DNA of 64,000 nucleotides from Ottelia alismoides (lineage: Eukaryota; Streptophyta; Magnoliopsida; Alismatales; Hydrocharitaceae): assembly GCA_037367405.1 (NCBI GenBank), contig JAZKJV010000391.1, positions 558,001 to 622,000 on the forward strand, read 5' to 3'. Below, piece after piece: positions 11,251 through 23,170 of the stretch. Position 1 is the stretch's first letter, and every line of letters starts with the position of its first letter. The position numbers were made by a program, and so were the translations under genes. The notes below the pieces were generated by a model, which had not been told where the DNA came from, made no database searches, and worked only from the letters and a program-made list of their open reading frames with translations.

Positions 11251-12640
11251 TAATATCGGTTGGATGTGAGATAACTTCCAATTATTCTGAGATAAAGGTA
11301 CTTTATCCTAAGATAAGCAGTCACACTATAATTACATCATTCATTATGTTTTTCTCTACAACATGTAACACTTCCTTCTCTCAAACCAACCACAAAAGAA
11401 CAAAAGATAAACCTCACCTATCTTGCCTTGTTTCTTATCCCTCATACAATTACTTGTATCACAACCATATTCTTTTTACATTTGTCTCCATGTTAAGTAT
11501 ACACCAACATAGTGATCATAACCATAAATATATGTAACTACATTCATAATCATAACTTAAAGTAGATAGTGATATGATTATATGTCTATATCCGTATTCA
11601 TATCTGACCGTCTTCATCCCTTTTTGTTTGCAGTTGTAGATTTTGCTTTCATCTTTTTTCATTGATAATCAATTAAGATATAAAATTAATTTATTCATCG
11701 AAATATGCAATTATCTTATACTAATATTTCTTAATGGAACTATAAAATTAAAATTAAGGGGGGCATGTGCCCCCTAGAATTCGTCCATGCTCCCATATAA
11801 TTCTCCCATTCCATATATGAGTACATGGTTTTGTAGCCCATCAAGTACTCTGTATATTCATGGTCAGTCACATGTACTAGAAATCCAATCCGAGATATTT
11901 GACTTCAAACCCGATGATATTTATAGCTTCAAATATAAAGTACTCACCAGGTAACACGGTGAAATGAGGCAAAAATGTGGGAATTATGTGATCAATGATT
12001 CAGTATCACCCATACATGGTAAAATATATTTAAAACAAGAGAAAATTTCACTGTTTTGCGTATCTTCCCACATGGCACTGCTACCTTGGAAAAATATATA
12101 GCCCACCTTATTGATATTATTGACTTGACGATACTAGCACATTGCCGATACATCGTGAATATTGCCGATATTCAAGACCATATGCACGGTTAAATGGTCT
12201 TTGGTGTTGTTTCGACTGCCCTCTTTGTAGTTGTATGTCTAAGAGAGAGAGAGGGGAGAGTGATCGACCTTCCCCTCTTGATAAACTGATGGTCTTACTA
12301 TCTCTAATGGTTACTACCCCACCATTGTAAATGAAGGTCTAACATCAGTGAGCAAGGAAGCACCTACTGTTTAGGTTCTGATGTGTCATTGTTGTGACTG
12401 TGAGCTTGTGGATACATCCCGGTGCTCTTCTAATTAGTCTCAGTTGTTATTCCACTCATTATCTCTATGACCATTTTCATTATTTTAAGTTTAAATGAAC
12501 TTATGTCTAATATTCAAAATCGAACATGAAATATTGATTTCATTCAACTCATTTATGGAACATTAATGTATTTCTGCATCTAAGCATAAAAGCAGAACGC
12601 TTAACCCCTTCTAGTTCGCAGTTGCAAGGGTATTAACTAG
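11251..12640. other. Stretch with no recognised gene
   Basis: About 1.4 kb of moderately AT-rich DNA. The GGGGGGCATGTGCCCCCT hairpin at about 11759-11776 is the only local structure noted. The small frames at 11346-11537 and 12142-12330 have no recognisable content. Confidence 0.4.
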
Positions 12641-12849
12641 GACTTAGTATACTCTTCCAACCATTTAATAGTCTAGAATGATTCCATTATCATCCCACCT
12701 CAAGGGAAACCCTACTCCAATAGCGAGGTTCTCTAATCCGGAGCGAGGTAGAGGGAAAAACAATGAGCCATGTGAGAAAAGAAATAAACCGAGAAAAATG
12801 ACCACGCTCTTCTAGACAATCCATTTAGAAAGGAGGATTAGATCAATCG

Positions 12850-13135
12850 AATCTTTCTAGTTACTTTGTTCCCTATTTCTATTTTTGGAATAAACTGAGT
12901 AATATTGCTTCATTGGTTTGAACTAAGGAATAAATTATATATGATGCGAAATGGATCTTGCTCTGTCGTTGATCATAGATTTTTATATAAAAAATACGAA
13001 TCAGAGTTTGAAGAAGGGGAAATAGCTGTCGACCATAACAAATAGATGATAATTTACTAAATCATATAGTTTGAGATCCGTCAATATGGTACCCTTGTGG
13101 TTATCTATTTGATTGTATTGAAAGGCTGTTTTGGA
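12850..13135 (+). pseudogene. ycf2: Nuclear plastid DNA relic: ycf2 fragment
   Basis: Ycf2 is a very large plastid protein, part of the inner-envelope ATPase motor linked to protein import. The plus strand translates to recognisable ycf2 C-terminal-region sequence: [20 protein letters not shown], then [18 protein letters not shown] (about 12900-13020). After a short gap comes a stretch matching the ycf2 block IWRPWGFLFDCIERP (about 13078-13130). It carries stops (TGA just before [11 protein letters not shown] near 13045) and a small indel, and is only about 95 codons of a protein of over 2,000 residues. It is a decayed plastid-to-nucleus transfer. The adjoining 12650-12850 may belong to the same transfer, but I cannot show it. 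Confidence 0.8.
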
Positions 13136-13349
13136 TATTAAATGGACGTTTCAAGATGGTAATCTTAATGTGGCTAATTTATCCTCTTTTGTAATCAGTT
13201 TCTCTACAACGCCTGCTACTCTAGCTACTTGTTAACCCTTTCCAAGTGCTTGATTGTATGTAAAATAAGTAAATGTGAAGGAGACATAGTAAATATATAG
13301 CAGAGTCTGGGATGCATGGTACTGTAAATATTCTTGCATGTCCTCTGCT

Positions 13350-13413
13350 CATTTCTCTTGGAAATGGAAAAAGCGAATTAACATTTCTCTTGGAAATGGA
13401 AAAAAGCAAATCA
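13350..13413. repeat. 32-bp tandem duplication
   Basis: CATTTCTCTTGGAAATGGAA occurs at 13350 and again at 13382, each followed by AAAGC(G/A)AAT. The two units are adjacent and nearly identical. Confidence 0.85.
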
Positions 13414-13811
13414 ATATCTGTATAAAAATCTTGCCCACCTCTAATTTTTTTCACTAGCATCCAACAGGTTAGATTTAGATGTATGCTGCTCAGACTATAG
13501 ACCTCGCCACCAACTAGGTATGAGGAAGATAGTTTATCTTTTATACTATATCCCCAAAGTTAATCTTTTAAACTATTTCCCCAACTTCAATTTTTCTTAG
13601 TAGGCAAATCTTGGAAAGATTGTTTACTATGTTCCAACTACTATGACATGAGGGGCATCAATAATTCATAGCTTTCCTTTGTTTGTGCTGTTGAAATTTT
13701 TGTGAGGACTAAAAATTAATTTAGTAGCTAGGATATATCGTGTAGGATAATATTTTTGGTAAAAGGTTATATCTCATCATACTTGGACAACGATTTATCC
13801 AATATGATCTA

Positions 13812-13956
13812 TGTTGAGATATTTTCTATATTTCATCTCTTTTATGTATTTTCTATTCATTCCATCTTCATTATGTAATTTATCCAACGAGTCTCTCCTT
13901 TGTATAAGAGAACCCTATGACTTCATGAAAATGCAATTCATTAATTTCCCTCAACA
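13812..13956 (+). repeat. copia-A 5' LTR (145 bp)
   Basis: Starts TGTTGAGATATTTTC and ends TCCCTCAACA. It contains CTTTGTATAAGAGAACC, a TATA-like promoter core. Directly after it TGTTATCAGAGCG (13957-13969) resembles the primer binding site TGGTATCAGAGC, complementary to initiator tRNA-Met, with one change. Confidence 0.9.
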
Positions 13957-14475
13957 TGTTATCAGAGCGACGGTCCTAGATCGGAGTTTGGGTACCCCAC
14001 CTGTGCCCTAACCCCCCATCCACTAGCCTCCGTAGGTGCCCCCACGCTCTTCGCACGTCGCAACCACATTCACCTCCTCGTCTCCGCACGTCGCAGTCGC
14101 CGGGGGTCCCGCGTATCACCATAACAGCAACAGGAACACCACAACAGTCAACGGAGGCCCCAACGTCGCCACAATGGAGCCATAGTGCCTCCACACTACT
14201 GCCGCTCGCCCTAGCATGATCCCTTGTGCCCCCTCACAGCTCTCGGTGCCACATACTATCTCCGGGACTGATTTATTTCCTCTTTAACGTCAAACTGTGG
14301 TTTAAAACGTGATTTCAGACCTCTAAATCATGTTTTTCGACTTTAGCGTGGATCGAGAATGGACAATGATGGTTGTATGAGTCTACACGTACAACCAATC
14401 CTCCATATGATTGTTTAGACTCGCTCAAATCAATATACTTCCTCAGTCGAGTTTCACTTTCGGCGTTTTTCTATC

Positions 14476-15290
14476 ATATCAGAAAGCAAAGGTGATATCT
14501 TTTCTTTGTGTGATGCCTTCAGGGGTCCAACTCCCATCGTGAAGATGGACATGACCAATTATGAGTTGTGGTCCATGCATTTTCTGATCCTTATGCAGTG
14601 CAACAATAAGGAGCACATTCTAACGAAGCCAGAGCCGGCTGACAAGATTAGGGACAATGCTTTGTGGAAGCAAGATGACGCGTATGCGCATATTTGGCTC
14701 TCTGGGACCCTCTCCATAGAGATAGGCAATGATATTGTTAACCAGCCTACCGTTAAGGTGCAAAAGGATATTTTGGCATCTACTTTTGCTTAAGCGAAGA
14801 ACGAGGTCATGATTCTTCCGCTTCAGTTTGACATATACATGGCAAACCGGAATGACCATCCACTGCACACGTTCTACTCATCGCTTCATGGCATGTTCGA
14901 GAAGTTTCACAGCATCATATCGATTACGACCTCCATAGAACAACAAATGTCATATAGGAACTCCACGATAGTTGGAGTTTTCTTAGTTGCGCTTGGCCCA
15001 GAATATGAGGCAGCTTGAGCACAACTCCTTACTGGGGCGACCATACCTCTCATGGAGGGGGATTACAGTCGTCTCGGCATGCTTCTTATTCCACCTGCTG
15101 CCACCTCACTACCTTCCTTAGTGGTGGCTGCTTCTCGCGGCAGAGGAGGTTCTACTCAGTTCAGAGGGCATAGTCCCTGTGGCAAAGGTGGTAGACGTCA
15201 ACGTGGTCCCTGCACCTATTGTTGTCATCCATGACACTCTGAGGACACATGCTATTAAAAGCGTGGATAACCCGCATATGCTCGCATTTT
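14476..15290 (+). pseudogene. copia-A gag relic
   Basis: Frame pieces at 14506-14793 (PTPIVKMDMTNYELWSMHF and the UBN2-type gag core with IWLSGTL) and 14809-15018 (FYSSLHGMFEKFHSI; LGPEYEAA) are collinear with copia-B gag. A premature stop after ASTFA and a frame change separate them. A zinc knuckle (CTYCCHP.HSEDTC, near 15210-15250) follows, with a TGA stop inside and its first His altered. Gag normally forms the virus-like particle and packages RNA; this copy cannot be expressed intact. Confidence 0.85.
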
Positions 15291-15479
15291 ATACGAAGCA
15301 GATTGAGCCTTCAGATACAACATCTCAGATAGATCTACGCCTTGATGACATTGTCTCTCGTATATGAAAGATCATGACTCCAATGGCTGGCACTATCACT
15401 ACAAGATCTACAGGTACTGCAGCTGTAGTTAGAGACTCCTCGAGCTTCTCAGGTATCATATAGCTTTTACTGGTTGTAG

Positions 15480-18400
15480 CGGTGCAGATATAGCATAGTG
15501 GATCATGGATTCTGGTGCTTCTTACCATCTATGTGGAGACATAGCCCGGTTCATGTTTTACAAGTCTATATCGTCTAGTAGATGGGTAGTCATTGCAAAT
15601 TGGGTTCACTTACCCATCACAGAACAAGGGTAGGTGCATTTGACGCCATCCCTGCACCTACATAATGTTTATATGCTCCTGATTTTCAGATGAATTTGCT
15701 TTATATTAGTCATATTACAAAGGATATGCAATGATGTGCCATTTTGACCTCTCTTCTCTTGTATTTCAGGACATACTCACGGGCAGGGTGATTGGGATGT
15801 GGCCATGAGCAATGAAGGCTCTACAGACTGGTCCAGTCTCCTCATGCTGGTGCCTCTATTATTCCTATTGGACCAGCCTCACTGTACCTATGACACCTTC
15901 GTTTTGGTCACCTTCCTCTACAGAAGCTGTGTCATGTCCTCCCACAGATCTCCACGCGATCTTCCTTCTAGTGCAAGGCTTGCCAGTTTGGGAAGCATCA
16001 ACGTTCTTCATTTCCATCTCGTCGGAGTCAGAGTAGTTCTTAGTTGTTTGAGCTCCTTTAGTTAGATATTTGAGGTCCGAGTCGTAAACTTGATCACTAG
16101 GAACACCATTTTTATCTGATTTCTATAGATGACTATTCTAGACTTTCTTGGGTTTTCTTGTTAAAGAATAAGTTTGAGGTTGGGTCTATCATTAAATCAT
16201 TTATTAATGAGATAAGGAATATTTTCTCTGCTAATGTCAAGTATTTGCATTCTGATAATGCCTTAGAGTTTTGCACTTTACAACTATTCGAGTTTCTCAA
16301 GTCTCTTAGCATTGTTCACAAGACCTCGTGTGCACATACATCTCAGTAGAATGGTGTTGCCGAGCGCAAACATCATCATTTACTCGATGTGACCAGAATC
16401 CTTTTTGATTCAAAGTCGTGCTCCTCACTATTATTAGGGTGATGCGGTTCTCAATGTCTGCTACTTAGTAAACCATATGCCATCCTTTGTTTTAGGAGAA
16501 GAGTTTCCTTTCTCGATTGCGTTTCCCGAGAAGGATGTGTTGTCCCTCACACCCTCTGTCTTTGGATATGTGGCCTTTGTTCACAATCTTTCATTTGGTC
16601 ATGACAAACTCTCTCCCAAAGCTATCAAGTGTCTTTATTGGCTACTCACATACCTAGAAAGGGTACCGCAATGGAAATACTTTGCCAATGTTGATGTTAC
16701 ATTCTTTGAGTCTGTCATGTATTTCTCTCCTACAGGTGACGGACTGGTCCCATCTGACTCTGATGAGGAGGTCTACATGCCTCCACCTCCTACAGCTCTA
16801 TCGCCTCCTACACCTACTCTACCTCCTCCATTACCTCCCTCACCACTACCTCCAATACCTATACCACCTTCTGTGGCTGCCCCTAGACCACTACCCACCT
16901 TGACTCGGTTTTTGCTACGTGTGTTTACTTGCAAGTCTCGCTCTGTTCCCCATGTTTACAGGTCTTCCGCATCATCCAGCACGCCTCAGGTATGTAATGA
17001 GTATATTGTTTCTACTGATGGCACTATTGAGTTGTCTATGCAGCAGATTCCTTACAGGATGAGCAGATACCCTCTCAAGAGGAAAACTTACATATTTAGG
17101 AGGTGGCAGATGATCTCGATGTGCCTATTGCTCTGCGAAAGCAGAGACACACTTGTGCTTCATATCCTCTTACAATTCAAGTTTTGTTGAGCAGCCTTTC
17201 AGAGATTTTAGGAGATTTACAATGGTGCTGTTGGGTGTGGAGATACCGTGAACATATTAGGAGGCCATTCAGGAGAGTCAGTGGCGTCTTGCCATAGAGG
17301 AGGAGATAGTCGTGCTACAAGTCACATGGCATTTGGAGCTTTGTTTCAGCTCCAATTGGTGCATCCGTTGTTGGGTGCAAGTGGGTGTTCATGATGAAGC
17401 ACCGGGCAGATGCCAGTGTAGATTGCTATAAGACGAGACTTGTGGTACGTGGTTTCACTCCATACATATGGGGTGGACTATTAGGGTACATTCTCTCCAT
17501 TAGCTAAGCATTTTACTCTGTGTATATTTTTATTTGTTGCAATGACACGAGATTAGCTCCTCTATCAGCTTAATGTGAAGAATGCTTTTTTCTATGGTGA
17601 CCTACATGAAGAGGTTTACATGCAACAACCATCTAGGTTCGTTGCTGAGGGGGATTATTAGAAGGTTAAGCAAAATCCAAGAGCATGGATCTAGAAGCTC
17701 TCGGACTTGATAGAGCGATATTGGTTTTTGAGATCGACTACCAATCATTCATTGTTTGTTCAAAGGACTCAGAGAGGTACAATTGTCATACTTGTGTATG
17801 TTGATGATATCATTGTTACAAGGGATGTTGAGTAGGGCATCCGAGCTGCTAAGGATTTCCTAGGTCAATAGTTTGTGATCAAGGACCTTGGTAGCCTACA
17901 CTACTTCGTTGGACTGGAGTTCGTCAGGAATCAACGAGGTCTTGTGATGATTCAGATGACATACGTTAAAGATCTTCTCTCTGAGACATGCATAGCAGAT
18001 TGCAGGCCTGGCACTACTCTTATGGACCCGAGCATGAAGCTCTATGATGATGACACTGAGGAGGTCGACAAGAGGAGGTACAAGGAGCTTATTGGGAAGC
18101 TTCTTTGTGTGACCATCACCGGGCCAGATATATCCTTTGCAGTGAGCAAAGTGAGTCAGTTCATGAAGCAGTCTAGACAGACACATATGGATGTTATCCA
18201 TATGATTCTGAGGTATCTGAAGGCCTCACCTGGCACTAGTCTTCTATTCAGTTGAGGTACATCACTTGGCGTTACAGCTTGTGCAGATGCATATTATGCA
18301 GGGTGTCCTAAAGACATGAAGTATATCTCTGGCTTTGTAGTGTTCATAGGGAGTTCCTTGGTGTCATGGTAGAGCAAGAAGCAGTCAATGGTTGCAGATT

Positions 18401-18720
18401 TAGGTCAAAAACAGAATATATGGCCATGACACAAGCTAACATAGAAATGACGTGGGTCAAATTCGTTCTTACTGACCTAACGGTTGAGGTGAGTCTTCCC
18501 ATGCACCTCCAATGCGACAACCAGGCTGCTTTCTTCGTCGCTAACAACCCAACCTTCCATGAGAGGACCAAACATATCGAGGTAGACTGTCACGACACTC
18601 GAGACATGATACATAAGGGCCTTATCTCCAGTACTCATGTTAGTTCAGGAGATCAGAAAACAAATATACCTACAAAAGCCCTAGACAGAGGGCCTTCCCA
18701 AGATGCTATTCCAACCTGAG
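15480..18720 (+). pseudogene. copia-A pol relic (protease, integrase, RT, RNase H)
   Basis: In order: protease active-site block IMDSGASYHLC (about 15505-15535); integrase core pieces (about 16130-16480, with KYLHSDNALEFC holding the second catalytic Asp and a block equivalent to TSQQNGVAE broken by TAG); a proline-rich linker (about 16780-16900); reverse transcriptase from about 17300 with YVDDIIVT at 17797-17820; then RNase H ending near 18720. Long open stretches remain at 16477-17190, 17875-18255 and 18366-18719, but stops and indels break the polyprotein repeatedly. An in-frame TAG at 17833-17835 lies at the same place as a TAG in copia-B. Confidence 0.9.
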
Positions 18721-18755
18721 CATGATTGATATATATGCTCCAATTTAAGGGGGAG

Positions 18756-18898
18756 TGTTGAGACATTTTCTATCTTTTATCTCTTTTATGTTTTTTCTAT
18801 TCTTTCCATCTTCATTATGTAATTTACAACGAGTCTCTCCTATATATAAGAGAACCATGGGGCCTTATGATAATTCAATTCGTTATTTCCCCTCAACA
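18756..18898 (+). repeat. copia-A 3' LTR (143 bp)
   Basis: Starts TGTTGAGACATTTTC after the polypurine tract AAGGGGGAG (18747-18755) and ends CCTCAACA. It is visibly diverged from the 5' LTR by substitutions and small indels, indicating an old insertion. Confidence 0.9.
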
Positions 18899-20284
18899 AT
18901 ATAGGAAGGTACGTAATCGACAGAGTGGTAGTAGGAGAGCCTTATTGGAGAGTATGGAGGCGAGGATGGCAGGATGAAAGGCATCGATGCTACCGAGGGT
19001 GGGGGAGCTGGTTATGCTGAAGCATGTGCTCTCGATCATCCCCATCTTCTTCTATGCTACGAGGGCATTGCTTGCTGGGGTGTGAGTGAAGATTGAGGCC
19101 ATGATGAGAAGATTTTTCTGGTCGGATGACCGCCAAGCCTAAAGAGGTATCCACTTGGTAGATTGGGAGAAGGTGACTTCTGTGAAAAGAAAAGGTGGGT
19201 TGGGCGTGATGCGGATGGAGGAGATGAGCAAAGCTTTTATGACGAAACGGGGATTCTGCATTTGGGGGAAATCAGAGGATCTGGTATATCACTTGTTGAG
19301 AAATATGTATGTTGTATCAATGGCTCTGGAGACTGTTCTGGGGAGATTGCCTTCCTCGCTGTGGAGAGGAGTTAGTGAAGTTTTACCGGCGATAGCTACT
19401 AAGATCAGTCCAGTGCTCAGGGATGGATTTGGATTTCGCTTTCAGCTAGATGACTGGACGAGGGATGGGGTGCTGGGGGAGTGCTACTCTCGACTCTTGC
19501 AACTTGCTAGAAACAAAGAGACGCTGGTGCAACAGGTGTGGGATCATGGGGCGTTGTCCCCGAGATTCTCTTCGGCCTTATTAGATTAAAGAGTGAAGGA
19601 GTTCCTGGCACTATAATCGGAGTTGGCACGGATTGATGGTCCATCCACGGGTAGTGATTATTTCGTGTGGGATAGTGGGAGATTCACGGTGAGGAAAGCA
19701 TATCGTTTCCTGTTGGGGGATGGGGAGGTGGTGCGAGTGGAGCTGAACATGGACATGGGTATGGTTTGGAGGTGTAAGGTCCCGAATCGAGTCAAGGTGT
19801 TTCTTTGGTTGTTCAGGGGTGGGCGGACCCTCACAAAGGGGTGTCGAGGTCAGTTGCTTCGTGTAGCGGATGTTGCTTGTGATTAATGTGGGCCGACAAG
19901 GGAGGATGAGGATCACATATTTTTCTCATGTCTGGCCTCGACGGAGGTAGGAGCAGAAAAAACATTCCATGACTTGCACGGCATAACTGCACCTCCTTTT
20001 GGCAGGATGTCAGATCGGTGTGTGGGTACGACATGAGGACAATTCGTTCCTGTTTGCTTTGTTGTGGGCGATTTGGTGTGTTAGAAACAATGTTATTTTG
20101 TAGGGATGAGTTTGTATACCGAGAATGTAATTGAACATTGTAGGGCACCCCACAGGTCATGTCAAGTATAACTTTATGTAATTTTATCTTTTCATCTTTT
20201 GATATATAAATATACGTATACTTAGAGGTGGGTCCCAAGCTAGGAGGCCACCCTTCATTTTTCTCAAAAAAAAATCTAGGAAGG
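18898..20284 (+). mobile_element. 5'-truncated L1-type LINE with 12-bp target duplication
   Basis: Encodes the end of a plant LINE ORF2. Motifs in order: SIIPIFFYATRALL (about 19035-19075); the block VDWEKVTSVKRKGGLGVMRM (from 19158); then a zf-RVT domain at 19623-19930 (VWDSGRFTVRKAYRF, KVPNRVKVFLWLF, C..CGPTREDEDHIFFSC), the last part split by a TAA. It ends with a poly(A) at about 20266-20274. Target duplications are AATATAGGAAGG (18898-18909) and AATCTAGGAAGG (20273-20284), one mismatch. The left copy overlaps the last base of copia-A, so the LINE inserted at the copia/host junction after copia-A. Stops show it is dead. Confidence 0.85.
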
Positions 20285-20955
20285 GTTATTTCGTTGACAT
20301 GTTTAGTATAAAGAGAGGAAAATACTCTAATAAAATGCCATATATTTCGATGTCATCTTTATAATTTTTTTAATAAGTAATCACCCACTATGCAATTGAT
20401 TTTAATATTAATATTTTGTACTATTTCAGGATTTTTACACTTGTGCCCACATTTATTCCCCTATCTATTTCATATTTACATGACAACCTTTATAAACACA
20501 TCTAAGTTGAGTATCAGAATGGATTTTTCATTTTAGGTCACATGTATAGGTGTGATAGGGGTTGCTGGTAGCGAGGAGTTGGGGCATGATGGTGGGCAAG
20601 GATCAACCCATGGGGGGCAATGTAGGCTCGGGTGGTAGGAACTGGGCCAGTGGGTGCATGGGATTAGGGCTGAGGCTGTGGGTAGAGTGGGTTGGGTTGG
20701 CTTCGGACAGAAGTGGGTAGGCCTAAAGGGTGGCGTGGGGCTGGCACATAGGTGGTGGTGATAATAAGAGTGGTGGCGTACGAGCTTCTCTTCGGCGGAG
20801 AAGTAGTAGTAGATTGTGGGGGGGGGGGGGGATTTGCACTGATACTAGATTGAATACCAGAATGAATTTTTTTAACAAGACAGAGAACTCTTGGCCTCCT
20901 TATATAGGTGGAGACCTTACATTAGGGATATAATTAGAGGCGACTCTATTGAGTT
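20285..20955. other. Unassigned stretch with G-rich segment
   Basis: The first half is AT-rich. 20540-20850 is strongly G-rich on the plus strand, with a run of 14 G at about 20819-20832. No coding domain or transposon end was recognised. Confidence 0.4.
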
Positions 20956-21049
20956 AACTAGAATACCCCCATTCTAATATATTGGGGTGAACACCGTCGA
21001 GTGCTTCCCCCTCTTTTGAGCTTCAAAAAAAAAACTAAAATACCCCCAT
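20956..21049 (+). mobile_element. Extremely short LINE 3'-tail insertion (60 bp) with target duplication
   Basis: A 60-bp insert (20973-21032) is made only of a LINE 3' end (TATTGGGGTGAACACCGTCG ... CTCTTTTGAGCTTC) and a poly(A). It is flanked by 17-bp duplications that start AACTAGAATACCC (20956) and AACTAAAATACCC (21033), one mismatch. The same 3' end, inverted, closes the LINE inserted in copia-B at 29559-29940. Confidence 0.85.
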
Positions 21050-21379
21050 AGTTAGGGTCTACAAAATATCGCCCAACAATCTACAATCACATTTGTGCCC
21101 CTTCCATTAATATCCATGGGTCAAACCATTAAAGATAACACTCAAAGAACTAAATTGTGATAATAATATTGACAACATAAAAGCTTCCCACCTCTATGAT
21201 GTTTATTTTTATTCCCCACTCCTTTATCTTATGTATCCATTACATACGGTTTTGACCCCCTTTTCTAGCAACTTTTGCTCTTCCCCATCCTCCGCCATTG
21301 GTTGGTGGTTCCACTCCTCTTTGCTTCCTTTCCGACATCTTCCCTCGTCCTCCCCATCCTCGGCCCGCTATGCTTCGTT

Positions 21380-21998
21380 ATATTTGTTCAAGCTGTTGGT
21401 TCCCCTTTGATGCAAATTGAATATTCGGCGACGGAAAATAAAATATTTTGATGGTGGAATTTTTGGTGGAGAAAAAATAGAGGGCTTGAGGAGAGAAGCT
21501 CGTCGGAAAAACGAGGGATTTTGGAGAAGAGAATCGCGGAGATCGCGAGGGGAGGAGAGAGACGAGAGAGGAATAAATTGGAGGGGTTGAGGGGAGAAGC
21601 TCGTCAGGAAAACGAAGGGATGGAGAAAAGAAACGTGAAGACCACGTGAGGGGAGAGAGAGAGAGGGGAGAGAGAGATGGAGAATAAAATCTCAATTTTT
21701 CATATCACTGAACTTGCTAAACAACTAGTCTATCATCCCTTTATATAGGAGGGATGAGATTACAAAAATAGAAACTCAAATTCAAATTCAAGCTAATTAT
21801 CCTAATCTGACTCTAACCGACTAATTTGAAATTCAAATTGAAACTAACTACTTTAGAGATCACACACGATCTCTTATTTTAAAATAAAATTACGACGACT
21901 CAAAATAAACGTAAATAAAATTAACGGATAAAAAGTAGACAAAAATGCGGCTTTATTTCTCCAGTTCACGCTGCATCACCCTTTGTCCTTTCCCTACA
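21380..21998 (-). mobile_element. LTR-like promoter region (minus strand), probable gypsy LTR fragment
   Basis: On the minus strand a TATA box (complement of CCCTTTATATAGGAGGG, about 21737-21753) is followed by a CT-rich leader (complement of the GAGAGAGAG-rich tract 21540-21680). This is the usual layout of a retrotransposon LTR. A possible LTR start TGTAGGGAAAGG is at 21998. A related segment lies at 34250-34415. No coding region is attached. Family assignment is inference from layout. Confidence 0.35.
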
Positions 21999-22855
21999 AT
22001 TAAGCGTACATCTACAATATCAGGCAATTAAAAGCACGCTACACCCTCCTTGTTCCCATGAACGATATACTACCAAGGACGGAGCATATAGTGGTAGTAT
22101 CCTGGATACCTTCGCCCTTTTATGACATATATGCATCCTCCTTGCACAATGACGTGTATGTGGGACTTTCCCTCCTTGTGTGGCCTTTGAGCAGCATCCC
22201 ATCCTCCAAACCCATACACACCTCCTGTTTGGTTCTAATGGTGGAATGTGCCTAGTACCCTACCAATAATGCGGTGTTGATGATTGAGTAAGTACCACCT
22301 ATGCCAATGAGCATGTTGTGGATCGGTGCTTTGGCATCACCGCGATCATCCCTCATTCGACAACTGAAATGGCTTTCTTATTTGTGTGATAGATCTCTCC
22401 CTCAATTAGCGCTCATGAAGGGTGGAGGAGGATGGAGATGTGGGTCTAAAGGGGATGATATTAGGAGGCTAGTGCAAAGGTAGGTCGAGAGTGGGTGGTC
22501 ACATAAGTTCCTACAAGGTAGATGAGGAATGAGATTGGATTTCAAGTTGGTTGAGGCCACATCTTGTCCAATCTCAAAGGGGGATGAGATCAAACTCATC
22601 AATGGGGGACAACTTCCATCAAAGTTTGATTGGTGGGAGGGATGGGGTTGGGGATGCAATTAACTTCATTTAAGGGACTTTTTTTATAACACATGTTTAG
22701 TATTTTAGTCCTTTAATTGCTATTGTTTTGACTAGTGGATGTCAACGACAAGGGGCCCGATATAGACATATCGGGATTATTTTGTGAATATCATGTAGGT
22801 TGGTGAGCAAGTGTTATTAGCAACGTTTTCCGGGACACATAAAAAACCCTATCTA
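21999..22855. other. Stretch with no recognised gene
   Basis: Mixed-composition DNA. Small frames (22058-22255, 22301-22483, 22402-22659) lack recognisable content. It may be intronic to the tricalbin gene downstream, but nothing shows this directly. Confidence 0.35.
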
Positions 22856-22859
22856 ATTA

Positions 22860-23170
22860 AATAAAACAATGTTTGGAATTTGGATATCGAGAGAACTTTA
22901 TTTCTAAAGCAGATAAAGAATCGTGGAACTGGGTCTGGTGATCTCTCCCCAATATACATGGCATTGGGCTCATACTTGGTGTTTGATCCTTGGGCGTGGC
23001 AGTGAACTGCAGATTGATTTGAGGTTTGTAAGGTGTTGTTGAGGGTGGATGTTTTCGTGTGGCTAACTAGGAGAGGTAAAATAATGACCAATGTGTATGG
23101 AGCAAAGATCATGGCGTCAAATATTGATTTTGATGTTGTTCGGCTAAAGTCTGAAAAGGTTCAATTTGCT
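22860..23170 (+). mobile_element. LINE relic, zf-RVT region
   Basis: Plus-strand translation of 23010-23100 gives VCKVLLRVDVFVWLTRRGKI, the conserved block of the plant LINE zf-RVT domain (normally W+V+ PLRVKVFVWL...R). It is preceded by DKESWNWVW (about 22912). No complete LINE structure is left. It may belong with the similar relic at 23880-24370, the two being separated by unrelated AT-rich DNA. Confidence 0.6.

Larger units (their letters stand above)
13812..18898 (+). mobile_element. Full-length degenerate Ty1/copia retrotransposon (copia-A)
   Basis: About 5.1 kb with LTRs at both ends, a primer binding site just inside the 5' LTR and a polypurine tract before the 3' LTR. Its five-base left target copy is ATCTA (13807-13811). 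The matching right copy is seen exactly at 20274-20278, displaced by a LINE that later inserted at the junction; the copy next to the LTR has mutated to ATATA. The interior shows gag, zinc knuckle, protease, integrase, reverse transcriptase and RNase H in the standard copia order, but with many stops and frameshifts. It is the same family as copia-B (27979-33492): the two gag proteins align end to end. Confidence 0.9.
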
